A stretch of DNA of 64,000 nt. It comes from Aspidiotus rigidus. Lineage: Eukaryota; Arthropoda; Insecta; Hemiptera; Diaspididae. Below the pieces are notes generated by a model. It was not told the DNA's origin, did not search any database, and saw only the letters and a list, made by a program, of their open reading frames with translations. The stretch spans positions 868,001 to 932,000 of the forward strand of contig JAVHKY010000049.1 in assembly GCA_035079385.1 (NCBI GenBank). The letters are read 5' to 3'. This document shows positions 23,694 to 34,476 of the stretch, one piece after another. The position numbers and the translations under genes are program-made. The stretch's first letter is position 1, and each line of letters begins with the position of its first letter.

Positions 23694-23754
23694 CAGGAAC
23701 ACCATTTCTGTCTGATCGGATGCTGTATTCAATCAGACAGAAATGGTGTTCCTG
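23694..23754. repeat. Perfect 22-bp hairpin
   Basis: CAGGAACACCATTTCTGTCT begins a 22-base arm (23694-23715) whose exact reverse complement is at 23733-23754, with a 17-base loop. Outside it AGGATGCT appears on the left and its complement AGCATCCT on the right, so the pairing can extend imperfectly. It may be a MITE remnant or a small-RNA precursor; nothing else is encoded here. Confidence 0.7.
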
Positions 23755-23804
23755 CCAATAGGTATACCGAGCATCCTTTTTTCATCGCTGGTCACATATA
23801 ATGT

Positions 23805-24393
23805 CAGGGCTGGGCACGGATCGGATCACAAATTTGCAATCCGTGATCCATATTTGGATCATTTTTTCCCTGCGCTTTTTGATCCGCGAATTATTCGGAT
23901 CATTTTTTCATTCGAATTGATTTTTATCCGAATCATCTTGAATGATCCGCAAATCAAAAAAAAAAAAAAAAAAGAAGAGGTCAACGTGCAGATGTATTTT
24001 GAGTTCTGACTGCAAAGTCTGTACTCTGTAATTGATTATTATTTGAATTGAATACTTGAGGATAGCGGATTTAAAAATTTAAATTTAAAAATACAAAGGT
24101 ATTTCCGCGCGATTGCGGATTGCGGATCACATCCACTCAGTGATTCCCCGGATCACGAATCAGTATGATTCTGGGATTACAGATCAATGATTCCTGGATC
24201 ACGGATCAAACATTCTGATCCGCGAATCGTGATCGGTCGGATCACACAAATTTTCCCTTTGATCCGTGATCCGTATCCGAATCTTTTTTTCATACAGTAT
24301 CCGTGATCCATAATAATTGATCTGTTCCTCAAGAGCCTCATTCTGATCCGTACCTAATTCGAATCAAATTTTCGTGATCCGTGCCCAGCCCTG
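23805..24393. mobile_element. hAT-type non-autonomous element, GATCCG-rich
   Basis: Inverted ends CAGGGCTGGGCACGGATC / GATCCGTGCCCAGCCCTG and a perfect 8-base target duplication TATAATGT (23797-23804, 24394-24401) are diagnostic of hAT elements. The 589 bp body contains more than a dozen variants of (G)ATCCG in both orientations. No transposase frame is present; the reading frame at 23743-24009 merely runs through the repeats. Confidence 0.9.
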
Positions 24394-24401
24394 TATAATG
24401 T

Positions 24402-24958
24402 CTCAAGGCTGGGGCCAGGTCTACCGTATCTAGAATGTGCGTAACGAAAATGACGATCACGAGCTGATGACGTTGAGTGACCTTGACCTACTTTAGGGAC
24501 TCGAAAAAATGTTGATTTTCGCTTCTTCAGAGCCGCGCTGTTTACCTTTTATTATACTTAGGCGCCAGGCTATACTCTATACTATAGGTTCATCAACATA
24601 CAGTGAAATGTAGGCCCTAGTGAATATACTCTGGGTTAATTGAAATACAGTATACAAAGGCGTCACAAAGTGATGACGTCATTAGTGACCATTGACCTAA
24701 TTTGGGTATGTATCTACTTACATAGGTCTACTAAGCTGTAAATTGATAAATGATCAATTTCCAATATAGAAGATGATGTAATTGATAGTAATTGTCATGA
24801 TCCATAAAATCTGAGGCTTGCTCGTCGGTACCTTGCAATCCTAACTTAGGTAGCTTATTATATCGAGGAGTTTCAAACTATTTGAAGAAAAGACAGACGT
24901 GTCCGTGATTTCACGTTATTTTCAGAAGGGGAAATACCTAACAATTTTTTTATCGAGC
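24402..24958. other. Intergenic with a short imperfect duplication
   Basis: GATGACGTTGAGTGACCTTGACCT at about 24466 and GATGACGTCATTAGTGACCATTGACCT-like text at about 24672 are imperfect direct repeats about 206 bp apart. No gene is seen. Confidence 0.45.
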
Positions 24959-24966
24959 CTCGCAAT

Positions 24967-25321
24967 CAGGACACCTTAAATTGGCTAAAAACTTGGCTAA
25001 AAGCTAATCCTTCAAATTGATTGGCTTTGGCTATTAACTAACAGCTAACCCATCTCATTGCCTACATAAGAGCTAGCTAATTTTTGGGCCAAAATAGAAA
25101 GGCTAACGGCTAAGAGCTAAAAGCAAACAGCTGAAAGTAGGGTATGGGGTCATTCCAATGTGGAGGGATGAGATGTGGGTAGGGAAAATATTAGCCGTTA
25201 GCGATTCCAATTTGAATGGCTAATAACGGCTAAGCTAATGGCTAACGTGATTTCATTCGCTATGAAAATTGCTCGGATAACGGCTAACAGCTAATGTATC
25301 CGGCTTAGCTACGCAGCCCTG
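24967..25321. mobile_element. hAT-type non-autonomous element, GGCTAA-rich
   Basis: A perfect 8-base duplication CTCGCAAT (24959-24966, 25322-25329) flanks a 355 bp element starting CAGGACACC and ending GCAGCCCTG. The terminal CAGG is inverted, but the inner ends are only loosely complementary. The body is largely variants of GGCTAA and CGGCTAACAGCTAA. No coding capacity. Confidence 0.85.
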
Positions 25322-25649
25322 CTCGCAATACACCTTGTTGTAGAAATACAAGGTAATCCGTCGTGATAATTATCTTCTTGTGATTCATTGAGATGGAGTT
25401 TGTGATGCAAAGAGGTACAGAATGGTGATTCTAGATGTTTACAAGTGCTGGGCTAGAGAAGAAGTTAATTGAACGGACATCTCGTCAACATTGCAACATA
25501 GGTATGAATAAGGTGAGAGGCGTAAGAACGGGTGAGACAAGATGACTTCTTCTGCACGGAAAGGGCAATTTGAAGTGGACCAAAAAACCGGAGATTTTTA
25601 ATAGACGGAGCTAGCTTATTGAAGGAGTAGGACTAGAAATAATGATAAG

Positions 25650-25790
25650 AAAGGATGAGGAAGCCACAGTAGGATTTGAGACCATACGAAGAGGAGGGGA
25701 TCAGTTATGTATGCCGACGCAAAGACTATTTTACGACAAGGTCCACTGCGTCATATTCCTTAAGGTCGGTGTGTTCCGATGTCCATAAAA
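25650..25790 (+). pseudogene. Possible FLYWCH-like zinc finger remnant
   Basis: The frame reads FETIRRGGDQLCMPTQRLFY and then DKVHCVIFLKVGVFRCP before a stop. The spacing of RRGG, FYDK and F(R)C recalls an eroded FLYWCH zinc-finger domain (RGG..L...G..Y......W.C). Key Trp and Cys residues are missing, so this is a weak call based on pattern only. Confidence 0.25.
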
Positions 25791-25879
25791 GAGAGATGGA
25801 GGATGGCCCAATTCTGCTGACCAGATTCTCCCATGTCCTGGCCATCACAATTAGAACGAGGAATTTTGTAGATTAAATC

Positions 25880-28800
25880 TGAACATTCATCTGGAGGAAC
25901 GAGATTTTTCGCTTCGGAGAGAAATTTATTTCTAAGATTTGTTCAAGAATACAATCCTTGACCCAATTAAGAGCTTTCCATTGTCATTATTCTAACAAGG
26001 TACAGCGTCTTAAAAAAATATGAGCAAAGTACATACTTTGAGTGAACAATACAATAGCAAGGTAGGTACTATACATTTATTCATCTGCAGATCAGTTGAG
26101 ACTCTGTTTCTTGGGGATTGATGCTACCTATTTGATGATGAAAACGGCTGTCCAGAAAAATTCTGGCTTCGGAAGGACGGGAAATATGACGTTTTGGCCA
26201 AAATGGTTTTTAAATTTGAATAAATTCTATGCGGGAAAAACCTTGATTTTTCTTTTCTTTTCTTTTAGTGATGCAGAAAATCATTCTTGACCTCGGATTT
26301 TTGAAGAATTTTGTCCTAAATAATCAATCTTAGGATAATTGATTACCGTATCGAAATTAAAATCAAGAAGGCCTCTTATAAACCAAGTTTTCTGTCCATC
26401 TTAATAAAAACTTATCGTTTATAGAAGAGAACCCAAGATTTACAATTTTTTGTTTTTCTTATTACCTTATCAACTGATTAATTCTGAATTAAACATCTTT
26501 CTACCAGCCTTCAACGTCATCAAGTGAGTTACTCGACTCACAACATTCAAATCTAATGAATGAACTTTCAAGATAATGTAATCTGTTCAACTATACTTGA
26601 TCACAGAACATGTTTTTTACCAACTTTCTGTAGAAAAGCCAGGTATTGTGTAATTTTTTTCTGTCAAACGAATAATTTACCGACTCTATTGACTGATTTT
26701 CAAATTAGTCATATACCTACCTCCAACAAATATTTAAGTCTAGATTTATGAGTATCTTCGTTATACATGTTTTATATTAACCATGGGAAATAAAACACTG
26801 GTACGGTGGTGTCTGTTCGAAAATAAGAATTTTTTTCTTAGGTAACACCAGTCACACTTTTTTTTTTTTTTCTTAATACTTGATGATTTCATATTTTGAG
26901 ATGATGATATATATCAATGTAAACAAGAGTTTTTACAAGGTTAATCGCACGGGAGCAGAACAAAATATCTCAAATGCATCATTTTTCTAATAAATCTCTT
27001 GATTATTCGTGATAAATAAATTTTAAAAAGAAACCTTGACTAAAAATTATGATAATTTTAAATTCGTGTAGCATGAAAAATGATTGAATATAATAGGCAA
27101 CTGTTTTTACCCACTTACTTCTTGTGTTGGATGTATTAGTGAGGGAATTGAACTCCATTATCAATATCGTTAGTGTCTGTCTCTTGAATGAAAAACAAAA
27201 AGAAATTGAGAGATACCGGTGCGCACTTTCTAAAATATCAAAAAATTATCATTTTTAATCATTACCTAAGTAAATATATCTGAAACTAAATGCGCGCGAA
27301 TAAAGATACTTAATCATAAAGACTAGCATCAGTTGATTTATGTGTCTTTAGTCAAGACAAATTTTTGTCATCGTAAGATACCGTTTTGTACGAGAAACCG
27401 GATTTAAGCTCGATTACCGATGCACACCTCGTAGATATTAGAATTTTTATTCATTATTCGTGCATGGTCGCGAATGGTCATAAGAGGCATGTGACGCCTT
27501 CAAAAAATTTTCTCGTATGAATAAAGTATTTTTTGAATAGTTAGTGGTGATAAAAAAGAGAAGGATACCAAGTACATCGTGTGAAATTATGAGACTGTTT
27601 AAGGATGAGCATAGGCTAATTAATATTAAAAAAAAAAAAAATTGATAAACACTTTAACAACACGCAATCTACCGTAATTATTTTCATTACGTTTGTATAG
27701 CATATTTTTACTGACCATCTAGACTACTTACGATGAAAAGTATAATTTTTCCTTAATTAGAATTCTAATAATTGAGTACCCAATTTAGTACCTGTAGACA
27801 TGATCACGTGGCGAAGAGTTGATTATACTCACCTATTCAGCGGTTTTTCCCGAAATCAAAGAAAACTGAAACGTAGGTACGTAATTTCGTATGGAATTGG
27901 CGTTGAACACTCTCAAACAAAATACGACGAAGTTTGTTTCATCTAGATACGGTATACAAATAATTTCACAAATATGTAGTACGTTTTTTGATTTGGAATA
28001 TTTTTCTCTTTTCAATAAAATCTCGATTGTGGAGCAAAAAATCGGGAATTTCGATGACCAAACAATTACTAGAAAAATTTGATAGAAAATTTTCTAGAGC
28101 GAAAAAACGCACTGACCGCGGTCACACAGATAATTATAAGGAACTTGCTGCATTATTTTCATCGTTTTTTTGTACGCGCGAAAAAAACAGAGATAACGTC
28201 AATTTATCGATTTAAAAATATGCACAGAGAACTAGGTACACGTACAGCTCTCTAGTTTGCGTTTCGACCCACCTCACCCTCGGTTTTATTTTACAAGCTG
28301 TCACAAAATCGATGGATGTAGGCCTACTTGATACCTGGATGACTCATGAAACGCATCATCTTTCGCAGGCTAGTAGGATCTAATTTAATTATTACAAAAA
28401 TACATTATTTTAGTGTGATTATGGATGGACAGTATCCTGTGGATTGTAATGAAAGCACTCTCATTTTTAGATCCAATTTTCATAATTATAAATTATGTTT
28501 AATCATCTTGATTTTGTCATGCTCGTAAGGAGGAAAATACTTACCGTAACGTTTTTATAGAAAAATTGAATGAAGTACCTTAGGTACCTAATTATTTTGA
28601 AGGTATTCTTGCGATGAGTTGGAGCTGACCAGCACATCAACAATTTACTACTGACGATTAGACACTTGTAACTTATCGAGATGTATGAGCGAGTGGGATT
28701 TATTTAATTTGAATTTGGTGTAATAATCGAACCTTTGACAACAGATTATTTCTATCTCGGAAAGTTTTGGCGAGGTTTTAACACCCATTTTTTTTCCTTG

Positions 28801-29030
28801 CCATACTCACGACTGCACTTGGGCGATCGTATCGGCAAATATACACACATAGCTTATTCGGTTGAAGTTTACAACAGTTATACAATTTTTCTTCTTGAGC
28901 TGCATGCACAAAGTCTTCGATAGATGAAATTCCGATCCAAGTTCTGATATTTTGCCACCATAATAATTTTACTAGACGAAAAGGAAAAGGGCACTAGGCA
29001 CCACGATTAATTTTGAAAACACAATTCAAA
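25880..29030. other. Intergenic, AT-rich, no gene seen
   Basis: About 3.1 kb in which only short Phe/Ile/Lys-rich frames occur on both strands, none with a recognisable domain or consistent splice signals. A-tracts lie near 27630 and T-tracts near 26860. Confidence 0.45.
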
Positions 29031-29039
29031 AACATATTC

Positions 29040-30420
29040 AGTAATTTTCAAAGAAAGAAACCCCATTCCATATCTTCTTCCTCATTCTACAAAACTACAA
29101 TATTCCATCACGAAGCTGCGCCAAACTTCTTAGCCCTCATTTTGGCCGCATACATTAAAACTCTGAAAGCCAAACACACACACGCTTTAAACATTTTGAA
29201 ATTCCTCGAAAAATTGCAATCAAAAGTTACTCCTCCAGCAACTGCAAAAAAGCCTCATCCGCTCGAAATTAGACTATACTTCTCCAATTTATAACTTAGC
29301 TAACAAAACTGTCCTCACCGTACTTCACCCCATCCAGACCTTCTAGCTCAGCATTGCCCTGGAGGTTATCAAACTAGCCCGAATCTTAGCCAATGCGCAG
29401 AAGCCTCAGAACCTCCCCTCCATTTCCGTAGACTCACCCTAACCTCAAACTTTTTATCTTTTATCTCCCAATGTTTCAACCGAATCCTTCATGTCAACAA
29501 CAATCAACTCTCTACCAAACATATTCGCCTCCGCAATCCAATCACTCTCTTAATAAATCGTTCACAGAATATCCCCTAGAACCCATGCATACAATCTGTC
29601 TCCCTTGGACTCTCCCTCAACCCAAAATACATCTCAATCTCACAGAAACCCCCAAATCCGACAAAACTGCTTTTACCCAACACGTCAGAAAACTACTTCA
29701 AGAATACCTTCACCACACACTCTGCCTCTCTGGTGGGTCTCAAACATCTAATAAAACAGCTTACGCATACTCTATTGACGGGGAAATATTTTCAGAATGC
29801 ATGCGCAACATGGCTTTCATATTTCCCACCTCCTTCAACTTCCCCCAAACGGAAAATTTCTACTCCTCACTAACTCCCACTCTTCACTTCATTCCCTTAC
29901 AGACGCATACAACTCCAACCCAGTCATACAACGCTTTCTCCTCACACATCATACTCTAAACTCAATCAACTCCCAAATAATCTTCGTATGGATTCCCGGA
30001 CACATTGGCCTCTCTGAACATAACGCCGTTGACCAAGCCGTCAAACAAGCTACCTCCCTCAACCAAATAACTGATAATTATTACAACGTACCATCTCTAG
30101 ACTATAAAAATCACTACCGTTCACTCATCACCCAATTATTATGGAATTCAATTTGGCAAAATCAATCTGACAACCACAACTCCTTTGTATCGAAAAAATT
30201 CCCGCCCCTAGTCATCCCCCATCAGAGACACAAGACAAGAAGAAATTTCCCGCTTAAGAATTGGCTACACAAAAGACAAGTTCACTCTCACATAACCAAT
30301 TCTCCTGTCTTGCCCTTACTGCCAACAAAACAATTTAACCGTTGACCATTTTTACTCCTGTCACCAACTCTCATCTTTCCGTTCTTATTACAGTAACTGT
30401 CTAAATATGTTCTATGTCCC
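29040..30420 (+). mobile_element. I-type LINE, 3' part of ORF2 with RNase H
   Basis: In order across frames: LKAKHTHALNILKFLEK (RT thumb), RLDYTSPIYNLANKTVL and EASEPPLHFRRLTLTSNF (the conserved region after RT in I/R1-group LINEs), an RNase H domain (SNKTAYAYSIDGEIF, LLTNSHSSLHSL, FVWIPGHIGLSEHNAVDQA), and a C-terminal zinc knuckle SCPYCQQNNLTVDHFYSC. RNase H with a C-terminal knuckle points to the I group. Several frameshifts and stops make it inactive. The 5' end is truncated within the RT. Confidence 0.85.
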
Positions 30421-31132
30421 TAAACTTGGTTAGAGCTCTGGCTTCTTAACTACCCACTATCATTAAAAATTTGTACAAATTTACAAAAGTGTCAGAACAG
30501 ATCAAAACCTGTCGAAACAGGTCGGCTTTTTATAATGTGTCAGAACTTGTCAGAACCCGTCGAGACGTATTTTTAAAATAAGTGGCAGTGACTCATTAGA
30601 CTGATCAGTGGGCGTTTGTTTTTTTCTTGAGGTGTGATGGTAAATGAATAATTGTTCAAATAGGTATTTGCAGCAAAGTGAATGGAAGTTGATATTGGGC
30701 TATTGGAGCGTAATAAATGAAAATAGAATTTTCATCCCAACTTCAATCTCAATCATGACGTCGTTTGTGGTTAGTCTTTGGCCTTGTAAACAACCGACCC
30801 TCTTCCTACCTTGAGTAGCGAGGTAGACCATTTTTCGACAAAGTCACAATATCAAAAATATTGCTAGATATCGCAAAATGCAGCTGGCTGTTGGCGTTCA
30901 TTCCGGATGAATCCTCATCCCCAAACAAAACGGATGAGTTCCCGCTAAATAATTATATATAATATATAATTCAACCACAAATACTTATTTATCATACCTA
31001 CAACAATTCTAGACAATCACTAAAAATTCAATGACAAGTAATATTACATTCAAACAATTAAGTATTTGTGGTACGTCATATTATAAAGATACAGTAATTA
31101 GCGGAAGTTTTCATGTTTACAAGTGTTTTTTG
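30421..31132. other. Intergenic; short GTCAGAAC repeats
   Basis: Near 30488-30570 the motif GTCAGAAC(A/T)..TC(A/G)AAAC recurs about five times with its variant GTCGAAAC. The remainder has no gene. Confidence 0.4.
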
Positions 31133-31173
31133 CACGGTACATTATAAAGGTATTGATACAAATGTATGTTAGA

Positions 31174-31537
31174 CTAATGTTGGGCATGCTCCGGTTTTTG
31201 ACCAGTTAAACCGGTTATTTTATTTGAATAACCGTAAAATTTTGATAAAAATAACCGACGAGTATTTTTGTAAACATTGGTTAACCGACGCACTAAAGAT
31301 TTGCCTTTAAGGATCAGGCAAAACGTATCTTTTGTATACGTAATTCATTAAAATACAGTCAACAGGTATTTCAAACGCTGGTTAACTGGTTATTTTAGTC
31401 ATGTAATCACTATGAAAAAATTTCAGGTTAAACCGGTTAACCGCTTATTTTGAAAAAGTAACCCGTTAACCGGTTATCAAGTTTTTGAATAACCGTATAA
31501 CCGGTTAATCAAAAATACCGGTTTTTCCCCAACACTA
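31174..31537. mobile_element. GGTTAACCGG-rich hAT-like element, copy B (nested)
   Basis: Ends CTAATGTTGGGCATGC and ACCGGTTTTTCCCCAACACTA are roughly inverted. The flanks ATGTTAGA (31166-31173) and TTGTTAGA (31538-31545) form an 8-base duplication with one mismatch. The body consists of AACCGGTTA-like motifs. It lies inside the left part of the CACGGTA-family element. Confidence 0.8.
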
Positions 31538-31884
31538 TTGTTAGATGTGTTTGTTATTGTCGCATGAGTTGTGTCAGTTGATATAATCTACGCTAGGAGC
31601 GTTGCAAGGTATAACTAAGCAGGGAAACTAGGTACATGAATATTACACAATGTAAATTCATCAATTTTTAAAAATTTGTAGAGGAATCAGGTATTAACCT
31701 AAAAATCTGAAACTGGGTACAAATAGACAACTTACTATGCTCTACTTATTTTAAAAAAAATTATCTTCTTAGGTGAATTTTTTCATCTTTTACAACCCTC
31801 GAAAATTTCGTCAATATTAGGGTACCTCCGGTAAGGTTCCGACACAGGTATTCAAACGATCGCTGCAAATGTAGCAGAATTCCG

Positions 31885-32368
31885 TAGTGATGGGCGGTTA
31901 TCGGTTATTTCAATATACCGGTTAAACGGTTTATTGGAGATCATTGTAACCGGATAATAGGTTGAAAACCTTTAGATAAACCGGCTAACCGGTTAACTGG
32001 AAATCATTGGGATTGCTGTTAGTTCTCAAAAAATTCCGCTAGGAACGCCAAGGTCTTCCACTTTTTCGCTCTCAAAATCGCAAAAATTGAAAAAAAAAGA
32101 GAAGCAAGATCTCTTTTGTGTTGATGATTGAGAAATATCTTAATTGATAATATCCTATTTACTCCGCCTGGTGCTTCAAATTCGTCAAATTATCAATTGA
32201 AATACACAATTGTTGAAAAATTTTAAATTTTGGCGTTAACTGGTTCATGCGCTCTTATTAACCGGTTTTTCAAGTTGACTGTTAATCACAAATAAACCGG
32301 TTTTTCGGTTAATTTTACCCAAGAATAAACCAATTAATTGGTTAATAACCGATGACCACCCATCACTA
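31885..32368. mobile_element. hAT-type MITE, GGTTAACCGG-rich (nested)
   Basis: Inverted ends TAGTGATGGGCGGTTATCGG and AACCGATGACCACCCATCACTA are flanked by the perfect 8-base duplication GAATTCCG (31877-31884, 32369-32376). At 484 bp it shares its iterated motif but not its ends with 31174-31537. It interrupts the same host element. Confidence 0.9.
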
Positions 32369-32723
32369 GAATTCCGTGTGAATTAACACAGTTTGTGCGA
32401 CAGAAATTTTGCGTTGTGTCAATACCTCTAAAATGTACCGTGGTTTTTTGTAACTATGGCAGTTCCTCCACGATCTTCCGTATTCAAGTGGATGTAGATT
32501 GGGGCACGAACGGAAACCAATTGTTTTTCGTGCATTCTAGTCTCGAAATTTTTACCCTTCCATGATGCAACATGCCTTAATAATTCCAAGCATGCTTTCG
32601 AGTGGTATTCTTCCTTTTCACTGAACAGAACCAGATTTTAGAGTTTCAATACAAGTGGTCTTACCGTCTGAGAATTTGAATGCTCCCAAAAAAAAAAAAA
32701 AAAAAAAAAAGAAAGAGAAAAAT

Positions 32724-33340
32724 ACGCGGGGTGTACTCGCGAATTTCTGAATCACCCACGGGGTAGAGATTTTCTAATTATTAATTATATTAATTATTTA
32801 ATTATTTATTTATTTATATTATTTAATTATATTAATTATTTAATTAATTATTTATTTAATTATTTAATTATTTAATTATTTAATTATTTAATTATTTAAT
32901 TATTTAATTATATAATTATTAATTAATTCATTATTTATTATTATTACGCGGGGTGTACTCGCGAATTTCTGAATCACCCACGGCGTAGAGATTTTCTAAT
33001 TATTAATTATATTAATTATTTAATTATTTATTTATTTGATTATTTAATTATATTAATTATTTAATTATTTAATTATTAATTAATTCATTATTTATTATTA
33101 TTACGCGGGGTGTACTCGCGAATTTCTGAATCACCCACGGCGTAGAGATTTTCTAATTATCAATTATATTAATTATTTAATCATTTATTTATTTAATTAT
33201 TTAATTATTAATTAATTAATCATTTATTATTATTACGCGGGGTGTACTCGCGAATTTCTGAATCACCCACGGGGTAGAGATTTCTCTTGACGGGGGGGAG
33301 GGGAGGGGGGGTGTACTCGCGAGTTTCAAAATCGGGGTCC
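32724..33340. repeat. Composite minisatellite: GC-rich block alternating with TTAAT/TTATTT tract
   Basis: A block of about 50 bp beginning ACGCGGGGTGTACTCGCGAA and ending CACGG.GTAGAGATTTTC occurs at about 32724, 32945, 33103 and 33235, with a related partial one at about 33309. Between the blocks are AATTATTT-type tracts of 80-170 bp that vary in length. A 25-base A-run lies just before the array. Confidence 0.9.
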
Positions 33341-33344
33341 GGCG

Positions 33345-34476
33345 AGAGAAAAGACATGGAACATGTCAATAACAGCTGTTCCACCTTCCGCCTTAGCAAC
33401 AGGGTATGCTGTTAATTTTTCGCTGAAAATAAATTTCCCCTTTTTTCTCTGTAAAATTTACCCAATTCCCCTCTGAGTAGTGAGTCGAGAAAGTCGCCTA
33501 CTAGTATAATATAATTTGGGGTCAGGAATCTATTCCATGAGGCGGAAGGTAGGAATTTGAGGACAACCTCCTACCGTCCGTCCTGGAAAACTCTGACCTA
33601 ATTAGGGACCTTGGGCTATATGTACCAATAGTAAACTTGAAAAGATTTTGACCTCTCACTTGTCTTAGGAAGGAGAAAAACTAAACGAATTTGTTCGTCC
33701 AAGTTACAGTCATCCATAATAGCGAAAACAGAATACTCAAAAGGGAGAGTGAAAAATGCAAAAACCATAAAATTTGCATTTTTTACTCTCCCTTTTGAGT
33801 ATCCCTTTTTCGCTATTCAGAAGAAAGATTTTGACTTTTGAGCGATATATATCGGGAGGGGAACTTGGAAGAATTCCGATCATTAAACTATGTGTAGGAG
33901 AGGAGGAAACTTGAAAGAATTCCAACCTCTCCGCTATAACTATCGTTCAACCTTCGGACTATATCCCTGAGGGATTTTAGTTCCGAGGAAGGTGGGGGCG
34001 ATCAATCAATCAGGGCGCAGGACTCGTTTTGTGACACAACTGTGGTGCAATCGTGCGTCGTCAATAAGTAACCTTGCACAATGGGAGCTCCAAGAAACTT
34101 TAGGAACATCGCATTCTGACCTTTAAGGACATGAAAAAATCTCAGTTTTCGCACTACAAATTTAACAGTGGAACTAAGAAAAATTTCAGTGATAGGATAA
34201 ATAAGTATAATAAGGCTGGGGGGGATTGAAGGAATAATAAGACTTAGAGAATCGTTGACCAGTATCTATTTAAAACAATCTCGACTTCCTCCATAAAATC
34301 GATCATTATAAAATCCATTATGAAATCGAAATCGAAAATTTCCTTCTGAATTAGGTTTCGTACTCCCCTCTGTTAACTTGGTGAATGAAGCAGCGATTGA
34401 TACGAGCTGCGAGTTTTTTTTTTGCATCATTCCACCTCCAACATAAAACACTTTCTTCGAGAAAATCATCCATAAG
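33345..34476. other. Intergenic downstream of GPCR 2
   Basis: No gene. It contains the 33718-33817 hairpin and several pyrimidine-rich lines. The 3' UTR of the minus-strand GPCR 2 must occupy the right-hand part. Confidence 0.4.
33718..33817. repeat. Long near-perfect hairpin
   Basis: The left arm 33718-33762 (AATAGCGAAAACAGAATACT...) pairs with 33773-33817 (...AGTATCCCTTTTTCGCTATT) with few mismatches, leaving a 10-base loop. A 45-bp stem of this quality resembles either a tiny MITE or a small-RNA precursor. No second copy was noticed. Confidence 0.75.

Larger units (their letters stand above)
31133..32442. mobile_element. CACGGTA-family DNA element, interrupted by two hAT-like insertions
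   Basis: The ends CACGGTACATTATAAAGGTA and TACCTCTAAAATGTACCGTG are imperfect inverted repeats, flanked by the perfect 8-base duplication GTTTTTTG (31125-31132, 32443-32450). Its sister at 40099-40559 shares the ends and internal blocks such as TCAATA.TAGGGTACC and CGTTGTGTCA.TACCTCT. Subtracting the two nested elements leaves about 450 bp, matching the 461 bp sister. It is non-coding. An 8-base duplication fits hAT or P-type elements; the superfamily is undecided. Confidence 0.85.

Noticed and set aside
29471..30345. Host RNase H gene
   Set aside because: RT-thumb, post-RT and C-terminal zinc-knuckle segments flank the RNase H in the order of an I-type LINE.
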